Below, in pieces: positions 1-8,281 of a stretch of 60,172 nt of DNA (position 1 is its first letter; every line of letters starts with the position of its first letter). The translations under genes were made by a program, and so were the position numbers. Source of the DNA: Hyphomonadaceae bacterium (GTDB lineage Bacteria > Pseudomonadota > Alphaproteobacteria > Caulobacterales > Aquidulcibacteraceae); assembly GCA_016791425.1 (NCBI GenBank), contig JAEUMQ010000019.1:1-60172 (forward strand), given 5' to 3'. A model generated the notes under the pieces. That model was not told the DNA's origin. It saw only the letters and a list, made by a program, of their open reading frames with translations, and made no database searches.

Positions 1-762
<762 letters not shown>

Positions 763-1033
763 AGTTGACCCCGACTGGCCAAGCGATCCCTTTCGGAACC
801 TCCTGGCGCCGTTTGGCGTATGCATTTTCAATGTGGACGGGAACCGACGCACGACTTCTGCAAGATCCCGAAGCGAACTCCGAAGAGCCAACTTCAAAAC
901 CAAGCTTCATTCATGGTCAGTCATTCCAGAAAACGCATACCGTCGACGTCGTTTGCGAACCTGAACCTGCACTTGCGTGCAGGAGGGTTGCCCACGAGGC
1001 GCCGCCGCCTGCGTTTCCCTTCTCCATACAACG

Positions 1034-1045
1034 ATTTCAAAGACC
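1034..1045 (-). promoter_or_regulatory. boxA-like rRNA antitermination site
   Basis: On the minus strand this reads GGTCTTTGAAAT, close to the boxA consensus (TGCTCTTTRA), and it lies in the leader between promoter and 16S as in other rrn operons. It would load the Nus factors on the rRNA transcript. Confidence 0.5.
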
Positions 1046-1120
1046 ATCGATCCGAGAAGGTCGCTTAACGCTTCCTTTCCGAATCGCAGCACCCGGCGAA
1101 CCAAGAGCTGAAGGGCGCGC

Positions 1121-1149
1121 CTTCTAGGCCTACCCGATGCTCACGTCAA
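1121..1149 (-). promoter_or_regulatory. rrn promoter
   Basis: On the minus strand TTGACG, a 17-base spacer and TAGAAG form a strong sigma70-type promoter. Directly after the -10 comes GCGCGCC, a very GC-rich discriminator of the kind found at stringently controlled rRNA promoters. Transcription would start near 1114, about 350 bases before the 16S 5' end. Confidence 0.6.
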
Positions 1150-1337
1150 CGGCATTTCCGCGAGGAATCCACAACTATCGAACCGCCCGGAAATTCCGAG
1201 AAAATTCAATGTGGAAGGCCCGCGAGACCGCCCGATGACGCTGCACCCAGCGCCCAGCAGCCTTCGCCGCGAGCCGGTGAACCTAATCTCACGGATTCCC
1301 TTTTTCAAGCATTTTCGACATCGCGGTAAGCATATTT

Positions 1338-1808
1338 TCAACGCGACTCGGATGCAGAGCGCTTCGGCACGTCATCCCAATGCTCGATGACCAAGCCGTC
1401 GCGCACACGGAACATGTCGAAGCCGTTGCCTGGATAAGTCGCTCCCGGCCGTTCCGGATCGGGCCGGTCGAACTCCCAGATGAGCGCCACCAGATCGCCC
1501 TTCGCGAACGACGCGATCAGGCGCTTCACCCGATGCGGCGGCGCGCCCGGCGGCGGATTGCGCAACCTCGCCACGCCTTCCAGCAGGCCGGCCCGTCCCT
1601 GCGGCAGGTTCGGATTGTGTTGGATGTAGTCCGGCGCGATGTAGCGCATCACCGCCTCGTCGGACGCTTCCACGATGACGCCCTGCCACATCCGCAGCAC
1701 GAGCTCTTTGTTGGCTCTCTCCCGCCGCGTCTCGGCCTGTGCAGGCGTCGCCGTCGCGGTCGCCAGGAACCCAAGCGCGCAGAGCAGCGCCAACCATCCA
1801 AACCGCAT
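1338..1808 (-). CDS. Secreted SnoaL-like protein
   Basis: The protein has 156 residues. Residues 1-25 are a clear Sec signal peptide ending in a TPAQA cleavage site, so the product is exported. Residues about 30-150 match the SnoaL-like/NTF2 fold, a small cone-shaped barrel, with the typical IAPDYIQHNPNLPQGR segment and a C-terminal DGLVIEHWDDVP strand. Members of this group are annotated as SnoaL-like aldol condensation or polyketide cyclase-like proteins, but most have no proven substrate. No partner gene is visible, so the role stays open. The start is the only one that gives a complete signal peptide. Confidence 0.8.
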   Translation of the reverse strand: MRFGWLALLCALGFLATATATPAQAETRRERANKELVLRMWQGVIVEASDEAVMRYIAPDYIQHNPNLPQGRAGLLEGVARLRNPPPGAPPHRVKRLIASFAKGDLVALIWEFDRPDPERPGATYPGNGFDMFRVRDGLVIEHWDDVPKRSASESR

Positions 1809-1873
1809 TCATTCCCCCCTCGTTATTGGAGGCAGGTCATGCACGGCGTTGATCTGCTTGGCAAACGCAGCGG

Positions 1874-2047
1874 TCACCGCGGTCCGGTTTGCGCGACGAA
1901 CTCGGCGGCCATGAACGCGTAGAAGAGGCAACTTGCGCCGATGCCCACCGCGAACACGATCACCGCGGTCCTGAAGCCGCGCTCGCGCCGCGTCCAGTGA
2001 TGCGCCCGGCGTCCCAAACGCCTGCTTCCCGGTGCCGACTTCCCCAT
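1874..2047 (-). CDS. Small single-span membrane protein, hypothetical
   Basis: This is a 57-residue open frame with a basic N-terminus (RRLGRRAHHWTRRER) followed by one hydrophobic segment (about residues 27-50, TAVIVFAVGIGASCLFYAFM), which is the layout of a small inner-membrane protein with its N-terminus inside. I chose ATG at 2047, preceded by a GGGAG-like site; an ATG at 2095 would add 16 residues but would place the start inside the upstream palindrome. I do not recognise the family. The palindrome at 2077-2097 just upstream argues for a regulated gene. Confidence 0.45.
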   Translation of the reverse strand: MGKSAPGSRRLGRRAHHWTRRERGFRTAVIVFAVGIGASCLFYAFMAAEFVAQTGPR

Positions 2048-2076
2048 GGCGCGCTCCCACGGCGCCCGATCGGGCC

Positions 2077-2097
2077 GATTGTTCGAATCGAACAATC
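2077..2097. promoter_or_regulatory. 21-base palindrome, candidate operator
   Basis: The arms GATTGTTCG and CGAACAATC are perfect inverted copies separated by AAT. The site lies 30 bases upstream of the small membrane protein at 1874-2047 and about 220 bases from msrB. A dimeric repressor site is the simplest reading; the binding protein is unknown. The arm CGAACAATC recurs once at 58261-58269 in the rpsJ leader. Confidence 0.5.
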
Positions 2098-2178
2098 ACT
2101 TAATCGATGGTTCTGAAACCGCGCAAGAGTTTTGTGCTTTTGATACATTTCACATCCGCAATCTCGCGGCCCGCCCAA

Positions 2179-2226
2179 GAGTCAAAATCCGAGTCAAAAT
2201 CTGGGTCGAACTCTGCGTCGAAGTCC
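2179..2226 (+). repeat. Four tandem copies of a 12-base unit
   Basis: The units are GAGTCAAAATCC, GAGTCAAAATCT, GGGTCGAACTCT and GCGTCGAAGTCC, in exact 12-base register. The first two differ at one base and the others drift. They lie upstream of msrB. The first two contain GAGTC, which fits the GANTC site methylated by CcrM in many Alphaproteobacteria. On the minus strand the array could encode an acidic Asp-Phe repeat, but no convincing gene surrounds it. Confidence 0.7.
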
Positions 2227-2314
2227 CCGCCCCCTTGATGGGGCGTCGATGGCGTTGCCCCAACCTGCGCCCTAGATACGTAACCACCCCCGCCGCCACG
2301 CCGGATGAGCACAC

Positions 2315-2764
2315 ATGAGCTTCGACCTATCGCCCCCAAACCCATCCGACCGCGCCCGCTTGGAGGCTTCCCTTACGCCCGAGGAGCGCGACGTCCTCCT
2401 CAAGCACGGCACCGAAGCGCCGTTCTGCGGCGGCCTCTTGGGCAACAAGGAGAGCGGCGTCTATTGCTGCCGGCTCTGCGGCCTGCCCCTCTTCCGCTCC
2501 AAGGCGAAGTTCGAGTCCGGCACCGGCTGGCCGTCCTTCTTCGAGCCCTTTGCCGAAGGACATATCGCGCTGGTGCGCGACGACAGCTACGGCATGGTCC
2601 GCACCGAGACGCGCTGCGCGCGCTGCGACAGCCACCAGGGCCACGTCTTCCCGGACGGGCCGGCGCCGACGCGGCTGCGCTATTGCATCAATTCGGTGTC
2701 GTTGAGCTTCATTCCAGACGGGGCGGCGCTGCCGGACCCGCTTCACCGCGGCGACGCCGCCTAG
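2315..2764 (+). CDS. msrB: Peptide-methionine (R)-S-oxide reductase MsrB, cytoplasmic
   Basis: The enzyme of 149 residues reduces methionine-R-sulfoxide in proteins back to methionine, with electrons from thioredoxin. Two zinc-binding CxxC pairs are visible (C52/C55 and C101/C104), followed by the HQGHVFPDGP signature and the catalytic cysteine C124 in RYCINS. There is no signal peptide, so it acts in the cytoplasm. A second MsrB with an export signal lies at 22929-23444. A hairpin at 2785-2802 separates this gene from the convergent Crp/Fnr gene. Confidence 0.95.
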   Translation: MSFDLSPPNPSDRARLEASLTPEERDVLLKHGTEAPFCGGLLGNKESGVYCCRLCGLPLFRSKAKFESGTGWPSFFEPFAEGHIALVRDDSYGMVRTETRCARCDSHQGHVFPDGPAPTRLRYCINSVSLSFIPDGAALPDPLHRGDAA

Positions 2765-2784
2765 CCTGGCAGGACGAACGCATC

Positions 2785-2802
2785 CTTCCCGCCTGCGGGA
2801 AG
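2785..2802. terminator. Bidirectional hairpin between convergent genes
   Basis: CTTCCCGC and GCGGGAAG pair perfectly around a 2-base gap in the space between msrB (+) and the Crp/Fnr gene (-). There is no clear T-run, so it may only stall polymerase or protect 3' ends. Confidence 0.45.
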
Positions 2803-2831
2803 TGGCTGAGCGAAACCGGCACGCCGCGCCT

Positions 2832-3566
2832 CTAGCCTTCCAGCAGGCTCCGCGCCGGGCCCATGAGCGCGCGATCGAACTGCGTCGTGATCACCCTGTA
2901 GCACTCGCACGCCGACGCCTCGAGCGCCCGCCGGTCGAGCACGTCCATCGCGCCGCGCCCGCAGCGGATGAGCCCGCTCTCTTCCAGCGCCTGCAGCTTC
3001 AGCGTCACGCCGGCGCGTTGCGCGCCCAAGAGCTTGGCGAGGAATTCGTGCGTCACCGGGATCGTGTCGCCGCCCACGCTGTCGTCCGTGATGAGCAGCC
3101 AGCGCGCGCAACGCTGCTCCAGGCTGTGCAGCCTGTTGCACGCGGCCGTCTGGCCGATCTGGTTGAAGATCGCCAGCACGAACCGCTCGATCAGCCAGCG
3201 GATCTGCGGGCTTCTGTCGGCTTCTTTCAGAAGATCGTCCGTGCGCAGGCGAAGCGCCGTCCCCGGCACCCGCACGATGCATTCCAGCAGCGCCGGAACG
3301 ATGCCGAATAGTACGTCCGGTCCGGTCATGCCCTCACGGCCGAAGGCCCCGATCTCGACCGTGCGCCCGTCCTTCATCGTCTTCACCAGCGAGACGAGCC
3401 CGCGCGTGAGGAAGTAGTTGCGCTTGATCGGCGCGTCCGGGTGATAGATCACCTGGTCGGTCTGCAGCTCGACTGGCTCCAGATAGCCTTCCAAACGCTG
3501 CAGCACACCCGGCGGCAATGCCGCCAGAAGCCTGTTCTGCCGCGCGAGGGAAGTCAGATCGCTCAT
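2832..3566 (-). CDS. Crp/Fnr family transcription regulator
   Basis: The protein has 244 residues from the ATG at 3566; an upstream start at 3608 is possible but adds 14 residues without family match. Residues about 15-130 form the cyclic-nucleotide-binding type beta barrel (DQVIYHPDAPIKRNYFLTRGLVSL, then GREGMTG), and about 155-215 form a winged helix (THEFLAKLLGAQRAGVTLKLQALEESGLI). The iron-sulfur cysteines of Fnr and the cAMP-binding arginine region of Crp are not evident, so the ligand is unknown. Proteins of this shape are frequent in Alphaproteobacteria. No target gene can be assigned from context. Confidence 0.9.
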   Translation of the reverse strand: MSDLTSLARQNRLLAALPPGVLQRLEGYLEPVELQTDQVIYHPDAPIKRNYFLTRGLVSLVKTMKDGRTVEIGAFGREGMTGPDVLFGIVPALLECIVRVPGTALRLRTDDLLKEADRSPQIRWLIERFVLAIFNQIGQTAACNRLHSLEQRCARWLLITDDSVGGDTIPVTHEFLAKLLGAQRAGVTLKLQALEESGLIRCGRGAMDVLDRRALEASACECYRVITTQFDRALMGPARSLLEG

Positions 3567-3649
3567 GGCCCGTGCCCGCCCCACGCGGGCGGCCTGCGCG
3601 AATGACACAATACCCCGCCGCGCGCGTCAACGCTGGAAGCCGCCAAGCG

Positions 3650-4081
3650 TCAACCCGTTGCGATATAAGCCTGCATCGCGGTCACTTCGGCCTCGACTTC
3701 GCTGATCCGCATTTTCACCAGGTCGCCGATCGACACGATGCCGACGAGCTGGCCTCCCGCGATCACCGGCAGGTGCCGGATGCGCCGGTCGGTCATCCGC
3801 GCGAGCCCGTCATCGACGCTCTCCTCCGGCTCCGCGGTCACGATGTGGCGCGACATGCAGGCGCCGACCTTGCGGACCAGGCCTGCCGCGCCGTGCTCGG
3901 CGACCTCCCGCACGATGTCGCGCTCCGAGAACACCCCGATCGGCGTGTCTCCCCCGTCGGTCACAACGAGCGCGCCGACCCTTTTCTCATGCAGCGCCTC
4001 GGCCGCCTCCAGCAGCGAGGCGTCCGCCGACAGCGTGTAGACGACCCCGCCCTTGTCTCGAAGAACATGCGCGATGAGCAT
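3650..4081 (-). CDS. Two-CBS-domain protein
   Basis: The protein has 143 residues and is little more than a CBS pair: about residues 7-62 and 72-130, each with the usual GVFSERDIVR or GIVSIGDLVK ending. CBS pairs bind adenine nucleotides and act as energy or redox sensors. Stand-alone proteins of this kind are common in Alphaproteobacteria. The start is ATG 4081 with a GGAGAAACGCCC ribosome site; the longer in-frame extension upstream overlaps the intergenic hairpin and shows no homology. Confidence 0.9.
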   Translation of the reverse strand: MLIAHVLRDKGGVVYTLSADASLLEAAEALHEKRVGALVVTDGGDTPIGVFSERDIVREVAEHGAAGLVRKVGACMSRHIVTAEPEESVDDGLARMTDRRIRHLPVIAGGQLVGIVSIGDLVKMRISEVEAEVTAMQAYIATG

Positions 4082-4162
4082 GGGCGTTTCTCCCTGGCGT
4101 TCTCCCTGATGCGCCTTGAACGCGAGGATGCGCCGGTGGGCCGGGGCCATCAAGCGCGAACG

Positions 4163-4178
4163 CGGCCCTGGCGGGCCG
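4163..4178. terminator. Hairpin between rhomboid and CBS genes
   Basis: CGGCCC-TGGC-GGGCCG is a perfect 6-pair stem in the 140-base gap downstream of the rhomboid gene. It lacks a T-run, so terminator activity is only a guess. Confidence 0.3.
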
Positions 4179-4221
4179 ATCCCACCCTTATCCCCAGCCG
4201 ATCGTCCCACCTGGGCGCTGG

Positions 4222-4875
4222 CTAGCCCCAGGGGCCGGCAAAGGCCGCGCGCCGCGGCGCCAGGAACGGGAAGAGCAGCACGCCGCCCACGAAGCCGCCC
4301 AGATGCGCTTCCCACGCGATCGGTAAAAAGCCCGTGATCCGGGCCAGAGCGGCGAGCCCGACATTGATGAACAGGAACCAGAACCCCATCCGCCGGATGG
4401 CCGGATCGCCCAGCGCCTGGCGCCAATTGCGCCGCGCGCCGAGCAGATAGCCCGCGAACATCCCGCAGATGGCGCCCGAGGCGCCCACGGCCGGAATCTC
4501 CGAACCCGGATTGATGAGGATGTACGCCGCCGCAGACGCCGCCGCCGATCCGAAGAAGAACGCGAGGAACCGCCAGGCGCCCCCGCCCGTCTCGTCGAAC
4601 CGTCCATAAAGAAGCCCGCCGATCTGCAGATAGATCAGCATGTTCATCATCACGTGCAGCGGCCAGGGCGCGTCGTGCAGCAGCGCGTGCCCGAAAACCG
4701 GCCCCAACGCCTCTACCGGCGAATGGAAAGCGTCGGGCCCCGGCTGGAACCGCGCCGGGATCACCGCGAGCGCGTGGAAGAGCGCTTCGCGCGCGCCCAC
4801 GCTCACCGCCTCGACGAGATAGACCCCGACGATGAGCGCCGCCAGCGCGACAACGACGGCCGGTAGGCCTTTCAC
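4222..4875 (-). CDS. Rhomboid family intramembrane serine protease
   Basis: The protein has 217 residues and about six membrane spans. The catalytic serine S134 lies in GASGAICG and its partner histidine H191 in EAHLGG, the two-residue dyad of the family. H74 and N78 in LHVMMN match the conserved oxyanion residues of GlpG. The enzyme cuts substrate proteins within or next to their membrane spans. The gene follows cysE by 19 bases on the same strand and may be co-transcribed, though the jobs are not obviously linked. Confidence 0.92.
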   Translation of the reverse strand: MKGLPAVVVALAALIVGVYLVEAVSVGAREALFHALAVIPARFQPGPDAFHSPVEALGPVFGHALLHDAPWPLHVMMNMLIYLQIGGLLYGRFDETGGGAWRFLAFFFGSAAASAAAYILINPGSEIPAVGASGAICGMFAGYLLGARRNWRQALGDPAIRRMGFWFLFINVGLAALARITGFLPIAWEAHLGGFVGGVLLFPFLAPRRAAFAGPWG

Positions 4876-4894
4876 CGCAAGCCGATCCGCAAGC

Positions 4895-5740
4895 TCAGAT
4901 CGCCGCGCCCGAATCCGGGTTGGCGTCGATGATGCGATGCTCCATCGCCTGCGCCGGCGTGATCGTCTCCGGGCAACAGGGCCCGCCGATCGGCTTTGCC
5001 GGCACGCCCGCCACCGTGCAGCGCGGCGGCACGTTCTGCAGCACGACCGAGCCCGCCGCGATCCGCGCTTCGGCGCCCACTTCGATATTGCCGAGCACCT
5101 TCGCGCCCGCGCCGATCAGCACGCCCCGGCGAATCTTCGGATGCCGGTCGCCGCGCTCCTTGCCGGTGCCGCCGAGCGTCACCGAATGCAGCATCGACAC
5201 ATCGTCCTCCACCACCGCGGTCTCGCCGATGACGATGCCGTTGGCGTGGTCGATGAACACGCCTCCGCCGATCTTGGCGTTCGGATGGATGTCGATCGAG
5301 AAGAGCTCGGAGATCCGGCTCTGCAGGTGGAAGGCGAGAATCTCGCGCTCCTGCGTCCAGAGCCAGTGTGCGATGCGGTGGGCCTGCAGCCCCGCATAGC
5401 CTTTGAAATACAGGAAGGGCTGCAGATAGACCCTGCACGCCGGATCGCGCTCGCGCACCACCCGCATGTCGCGCTCCGCCAGCCGCGCGATGCCCGGATC
5501 GGAATTGTACGCCTCCTGGCACACTTCCCTGAGCTGCAGCGAGCTCATGTCCCCATCGCCAAGCTTCGAGGCCAGATGATAGGAAAGCGCATCCTCGATC
5601 CGCTCATGGTGCAGGATCGCCGCGTGCAGATAGGAAGCCAGCAGCGGCTCCTCCGCCGCAGCCTGCATGGCCTCCACGCGCAATTGCGCCCAGACGCCTC
5701 CTGACGCCTCGAACACGCGCGGCTGCAGCGCTTCGGCCAT
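4895..5740 (-). CDS. cysE: Serine O-acetyltransferase
   Basis: The enzyme of 281 residues makes O-acetylserine from serine and acetyl-CoA, the first step of cysteine synthesis. An N-terminal helical domain (about 10-145) precedes a left-handed beta helix of hexapeptide repeats (about 150-255). The catalytic histidine is H165 in IDHANG, with IGETAVV following as in E. coli CysE. The C-terminus keeps an isoleucine at its end, the residue that in this family mediates cysteine feedback and cysteine synthase binding. It starts at ATG 5740, 20 bases after the Nudix stop codon, so the two probably share a transcript. Confidence 0.95.
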   Translation of the reverse strand: MAEALQPRVFEASGGVWAQLRVEAMQAAAEEPLLASYLHAAILHHERIEDALSYHLASKLGDGDMSSLQLREVCQEAYNSDPGIARLAERDMRVVRERDPACRVYLQPFLYFKGYAGLQAHRIAHWLWTQEREILAFHLQSRISELFSIDIHPNAKIGGGVFIDHANGIVIGETAVVEDDVSMLHSVTLGGTGKERGDRHPKIRRGVLIGAGAKVLGNIEVGAEARIAAGSVVLQNVPPRCTVAGVPAKPIGGPCCPETITPAQAMEHRIIDANPDSGAAI

Positions 5741-5760
5741 GGGCAACTCCTGTCCCCTCG

Positions 5761-6387
5761 CTATCGCCCTAAGATGAACGCTCGGACCTCTTCGGGCAAT
5801 GCTTCCTCCACGGCCATGTGGTGCGCCCGCAGCACCGCGGCAACCGTCAATGAGTCCGAAATGCGACCATCGGCGACCCGCGCCAGCACCTCCCGGTAAG
5901 GCGCCTTGCGCGTCTGCAGCTTCTCGGTTCCCTCCGGCGCGGCCTCGCCCGGCGTAAGCTCGAGCCCGAGGAAGAGCACCGCCCGCTCGTCGGTCAGCGA
6001 ATTGGAGAGGTCCATCTCCAGCATGTGGATGAGCCGCCCCGCTCTGAGGCCCGTCTCCTCCGCGAGCTCCCGCCGCGCGCACGTCTCTGCGCTCTCGCCC
6101 GGATCGGCGCCGCCCTCCGGCATCTCCCACGAATACCGCGCCAGCGGAAACCGCCACTGCCCAACGAGGTGCACGTTGCCGTCCGCATCGATCGGCAGCA
6201 CGCCCACCGCCAGCCGCCGCGCGCGCACGACATCATAGGTCCCGCGCGCGCCATCCGGCCGCACGACGTCGAACGCCTCGATCCACAGCCACGGATTTTC
6301 GAACGCGGTGCGCTTGGCGAGCACCTGCCAGGGATTGCCCTCCTCCGCCCAATCCTCCTCGGCGCTTGGACGGTCCGGCTGACGCAC
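5761..6387 (-). CDS. Nudix hydrolase, ADP-ribose pyrophosphatase type
   Basis: The protein has 208 residues. The Nudix box runs over about residues 92-114 with the pattern GGADPGES...RRELAEETGL, which holds the magnesium-binding glutamates. The long N-terminal strand region (NPWLWIEAFDVVRPDGARGTY) and the EMPEGG start of the box resemble ADP-ribose or nucleoside-diphosphate-sugar hydrolases. The exact substrate cannot be read from the sequence. It is the first gene of a minus-strand run with cysE and the rhomboid gene, and is divergent from the nitroreductase gene. Confidence 0.88.
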   Translation of the reverse strand: MRQPDRPSAEEDWAEEGNPWQVLAKRTAFENPWLWIEAFDVVRPDGARGTYDVVRARRLAVGVLPIDADGNVHLVGQWRFPLARYSWEMPEGGADPGESAETCARRELAEETGLRAGRLIHMLEMDLSNSLTDERAVLFLGLELTPGEAAPEGTEKLQTRKAPYREVLARVADGRISDSLTVAAVLRAHHMAVEEALPEEVRAFILGR

Positions 6388-6398
6388 GCTACATAGCT

Positions 6399-6439
6399 CC
6401 CTTAAGCCCCCAAGAGGCCCTTAAAGCCCCCAAAGAGGG
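6399..6439 (+). repeat. Short tandem duplication in a divergent promoter gap
   Basis: CCCTTAAGCCCCCAAGAGG is followed at once by a near copy (CCCTTAAAGCCCCCAAAGAGGG), the second with two inserted A residues. The pair lies just upstream of the Nudix start and may hold regulatory half-sites. Confidence 0.6.
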
Positions 6440-6458
6440 AAGCCCATCAACACGACCA

Positions 6459-6480
6459 CGGCGGCCCAAGCAAGCCGCCG
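6459..6480. other. Hairpin upstream of the nitroreductase gene
   Basis: CGGCGGC and GCCGCCG pair perfectly around an 8-base loop, 22 bases before the nitroreductase start. It could shape the 5' leader of that mRNA; function unknown. Confidence 0.35.
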
Positions 6481-6501
6481 CACAAGGACACGCGCGCCCG
6501 C

Positions 6502-7128
6502 ATGCCAAACGCCCTGACCGAGCTCCGCTTTCCCGAAGAAGACGCCCCCGCTTCCTCCGCCCGCCTCTCTCCCGACACCCTCGCGCTCTTGGCCGAGCGC
6601 CGCTCGGTCAAGCTCCGCATGCTCTCCGAGCCCGGCCCCAGCCAGGACGAGCTCGCCGCGCTCCTCAAGCTCGCCGCGCGCGTGCCCGACCACGGCAAGC
6701 TCGGCCCCTGGCGCTTCGCCATCATCGTGGGCGATGCGCGCGCCCGCTTGGGCGCCGCCCTCGCGCGCGTCATCTCGGAGGATTCCGGCATCGACGAGAA
6801 CCGCCTGGAGATCGAGGCCAAGCGCTTCACCTACGCGCCGCTGTGCGTGATGGTCGTCTCCACCGCCGCGCCGCATCCGAAGATTCCCGAATGGGAGCAG
6901 CTGCATTCCGCCGGCGCCGTCTGCCAGAACCTGCTCGTCGCCGCGCACGCCATGGGCTTCGCCGGCTGCTGGCTCACCGAATGGCCCGCCTACGATGAAC
7001 GCGCGCGCCCGATCCTCGGCCTCAAGGACCACGAGCGCATCGTCGGCTTCGTTTCGCTTGGAACCGCGACGCAACCGGTCACCGAACGCAAGCGCCCCGA
7101 CCTTGAGCCGCGGATCTCGTATTTCTGA
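6502..7128 (+). CDS. Nitroreductase family protein
   Basis: The protein has 208 residues and the flavin-binding nitroreductase fold. Visible landmarks are ERRSVKLRMLSEPGPS near residue 30, the flavin-contacting RVPDHGKLGPWRF segment, and GAVCQNLLVAAHAMGFAGCWLT in the C-terminal half. Such enzymes use FMN and NAD(P)H to reduce nitro compounds, quinones or similar electron acceptors. The version with DHGKL and a short C-terminus resembles the small YdjA-like nitroreductases. The true substrate is not visible from the gene context. Confidence 0.9.
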   Translation: MPNALTELRFPEEDAPASSARLSPDTLALLAERRSVKLRMLSEPGPSQDELAALLKLAARVPDHGKLGPWRFAIIVGDARARLGAALARVISEDSGIDENRLEIEAKRFTYAPLCVMVVSTAAPHPKIPEWEQLHSAGAVCQNLLVAAHAMGFAGCWLTEWPAYDERARPILGLKDHERIVGFVSLGTATQPVTERKRPDLEPRISYF

Positions 7129-7169
7129 GCATCGATTTGGATGTCTGCTTCCATCGCAGGATAGAGCGC

Positions 7170-7194
7170 CCCCCTCCCCTTCGAGGGGAGGGGG
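7170..7194. repeat. Palindromic repeat, single-stem class (B)
   Basis: CCCCCTCCCCT-TCG-AGGGGAGGGGG is a perfect stem between nitroreductase and nat. Related stems occur at 26219-26255 and 33030-33070, each followed by a G-rich tail. Confidence 0.75.
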
Positions 7195-7310
7195 CAGGCG
7201 GCCGAGTGCGCCTCGCCGTCCCGGGCAAGGCGCCTTTGCCGGCGTTCGACAAGCCTTCCGTTCGGCGGATAGAGGCAGCCTCCCTCCGCATACGGAGCAA
7301 CATCGCCTAG

Positions 7311-8123
7311 ATGCAGCTCAAAGCCTATCTCGATCGCATCGGCTTCAAGGGCGCGCCGCGCGCGGATCTCGCGACTCTGCGCGAGCTCCATCGCCGCCAT
7401 CTGCTCACCATCCCGTACGAAAATCTCGACGTCCTCTTCGGCGCCCCACTGGATCTCGATCCGCATCGCATCTTCGACAAGCTGGTGACGCACAGGCGCG
7501 GCGGCTGGTGCTACGAGATGAACGGGCTCCTCTCCTGGGCGCTCAAGGAGATCGGCTTTTCCGTCACCCGCATCGCCGGCGGCGTCGTCCGCGACCGCTT
7601 GGGCGACGGCATGATCGGCAACCACCTCGTGCTCCTGGTCGATCTCGATCGCCGCTACATCGCCGATGTCGGCTTCGGCGACGGCCTCTTCGAGCCCACG
7701 CTCCTGCGCGAAGGCGAGATCACCCAGCGCGGCTTCGTCTCACGCCTCGAGAAGGTCGATGATCGCTTCTGGCGCTACCACAACCATCAGCACGGCGGGG
7801 CGCCCGCGTTCGACTTCGCCGAAGCGCCAGCCGATGAAGCGCTGCTCGCCGCGCGCTGCCGCGGCCTGCAGACGGAGGACAATTCCCCCTTCACGCAGAA
7901 CGTCGTCCTGCAGCGCCACACCAAATGGGGCGTCGCGATCCTGCGCAATTCCGTGCGCCTCGATGTGCGCCCGGACGGCCCCGAGCTCCGCGTCCTCAAG
8001 AACGCGAAGGACTTCGGCCGCGAGATCCGCGATGTCTTCGGCCTCGACCTGCTGCAGATCGAAGAACTCTGGCCCCTCGCCGAGCGCAAAGGCCGCGACT
8101 ACCTCGCCGCCCTCAACGCCTGA
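7311..8123 (+). CDS. nat: Arylamine N-acetyltransferase
   Basis: The enzyme of 270 residues moves the acetyl group of acetyl-CoA to arylamines or hydrazines through a cysteine intermediate. All three catalytic residues are present: C67 in RGGWCYEMN, H105 in GNHLVLL and D119 in YIADVGFGD. Length and domain order match bacterial NATs (three roughly equal domains). The gene follows a palindromic repeat and is followed by another, so it is probably transcribed alone. In bacteria the family serves detoxification or side-chain acylation in secondary metabolism; here no pathway neighbour is seen. Confidence 0.95.
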   Translation: MQLKAYLDRIGFKGAPRADLATLRELHRRHLLTIPYENLDVLFGAPLDLDPHRIFDKLVTHRRGGWCYEMNGLLSWALKEIGFSVTRIAGGVVRDRLGDGMIGNHLVLLVDLDRRYIADVGFGDGLFEPTLLREGEITQRGFVSRLEKVDDRFWRYHNHQHGGAPAFDFAEAPADEALLAARCRGLQTEDNSPFTQNVVLQRHTKWGVAILRNSVRLDVRPDGPELRVLKNAKDFGREIRDVFGLDLLQIEELWPLAERKGRDYLAALNA

Positions 8124-8152
8124 CGCCGCAGCCCCGCAAGAAGACGCTCCTT

Positions 8153-8205
8153 CCTCCCCCGTTTACGGGGGAGGTGTCGCGCGCTTGCGCGCGACGGCGG
8201 GGGCG
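8153..8205 (+). repeat. Palindromic repeat, two-stem class (A)
   Basis: The first stem is CCTCCCCC-6-GGGGGAGG (8153-8174); one T later comes the second stem GTCGCGCGC-TT-GCGCGCGAC (8176-8195), then a tail GGCGGGGGCG. Four more intact elements in the window share this plan. Confidence 0.8.
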
Positions 8206-8281
8206 CAGGCCCGCGACGTCCCGCGATCTGGCCGCCCCCAGCGAACCATGACATCAATCCCCTCCGTCTCCGGATAATCCA

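Larger units (their letters stand above)
763..1337 (-). other. rRNA leader and upstream region, no protein gene seen
   Basis: This stretch of about 575 bases between the 16S gene and the next coding region holds the rRNA leader (about 763-1114), a boxA-like antitermination site and a good rRNA promoter, listed separately. The open frames that cross it have poor codon use and no recognisable product. A second weaker promoter-like pair, TTGAAA-17-TAGGTT on the minus strand, lies around 1276-1315 and could be an extra upstream rrn promoter. Confidence 0.6.

Noticed and set aside
1276-1315. Second rrn promoter (TTGAAA-17-TAGGTT)
   Set aside because: It is kept only as a side remark because the -10 match is weak and no GC discriminator follows.
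2100-2345. Minus-strand frame with an acidic Asp-Phe repeat (81 residues)
   Set aside because: The repeat is produced by the tandem 12-mers, the frame overlaps the msrB start region, and it has neither ribosome site nor family match.
4895-6157. Longer cysE frame (420 residues)
   Set aside because: The extra N-terminal part is antisense-like sequence inside the Nudix gene; ATG 5740 gives the normal CysE length.
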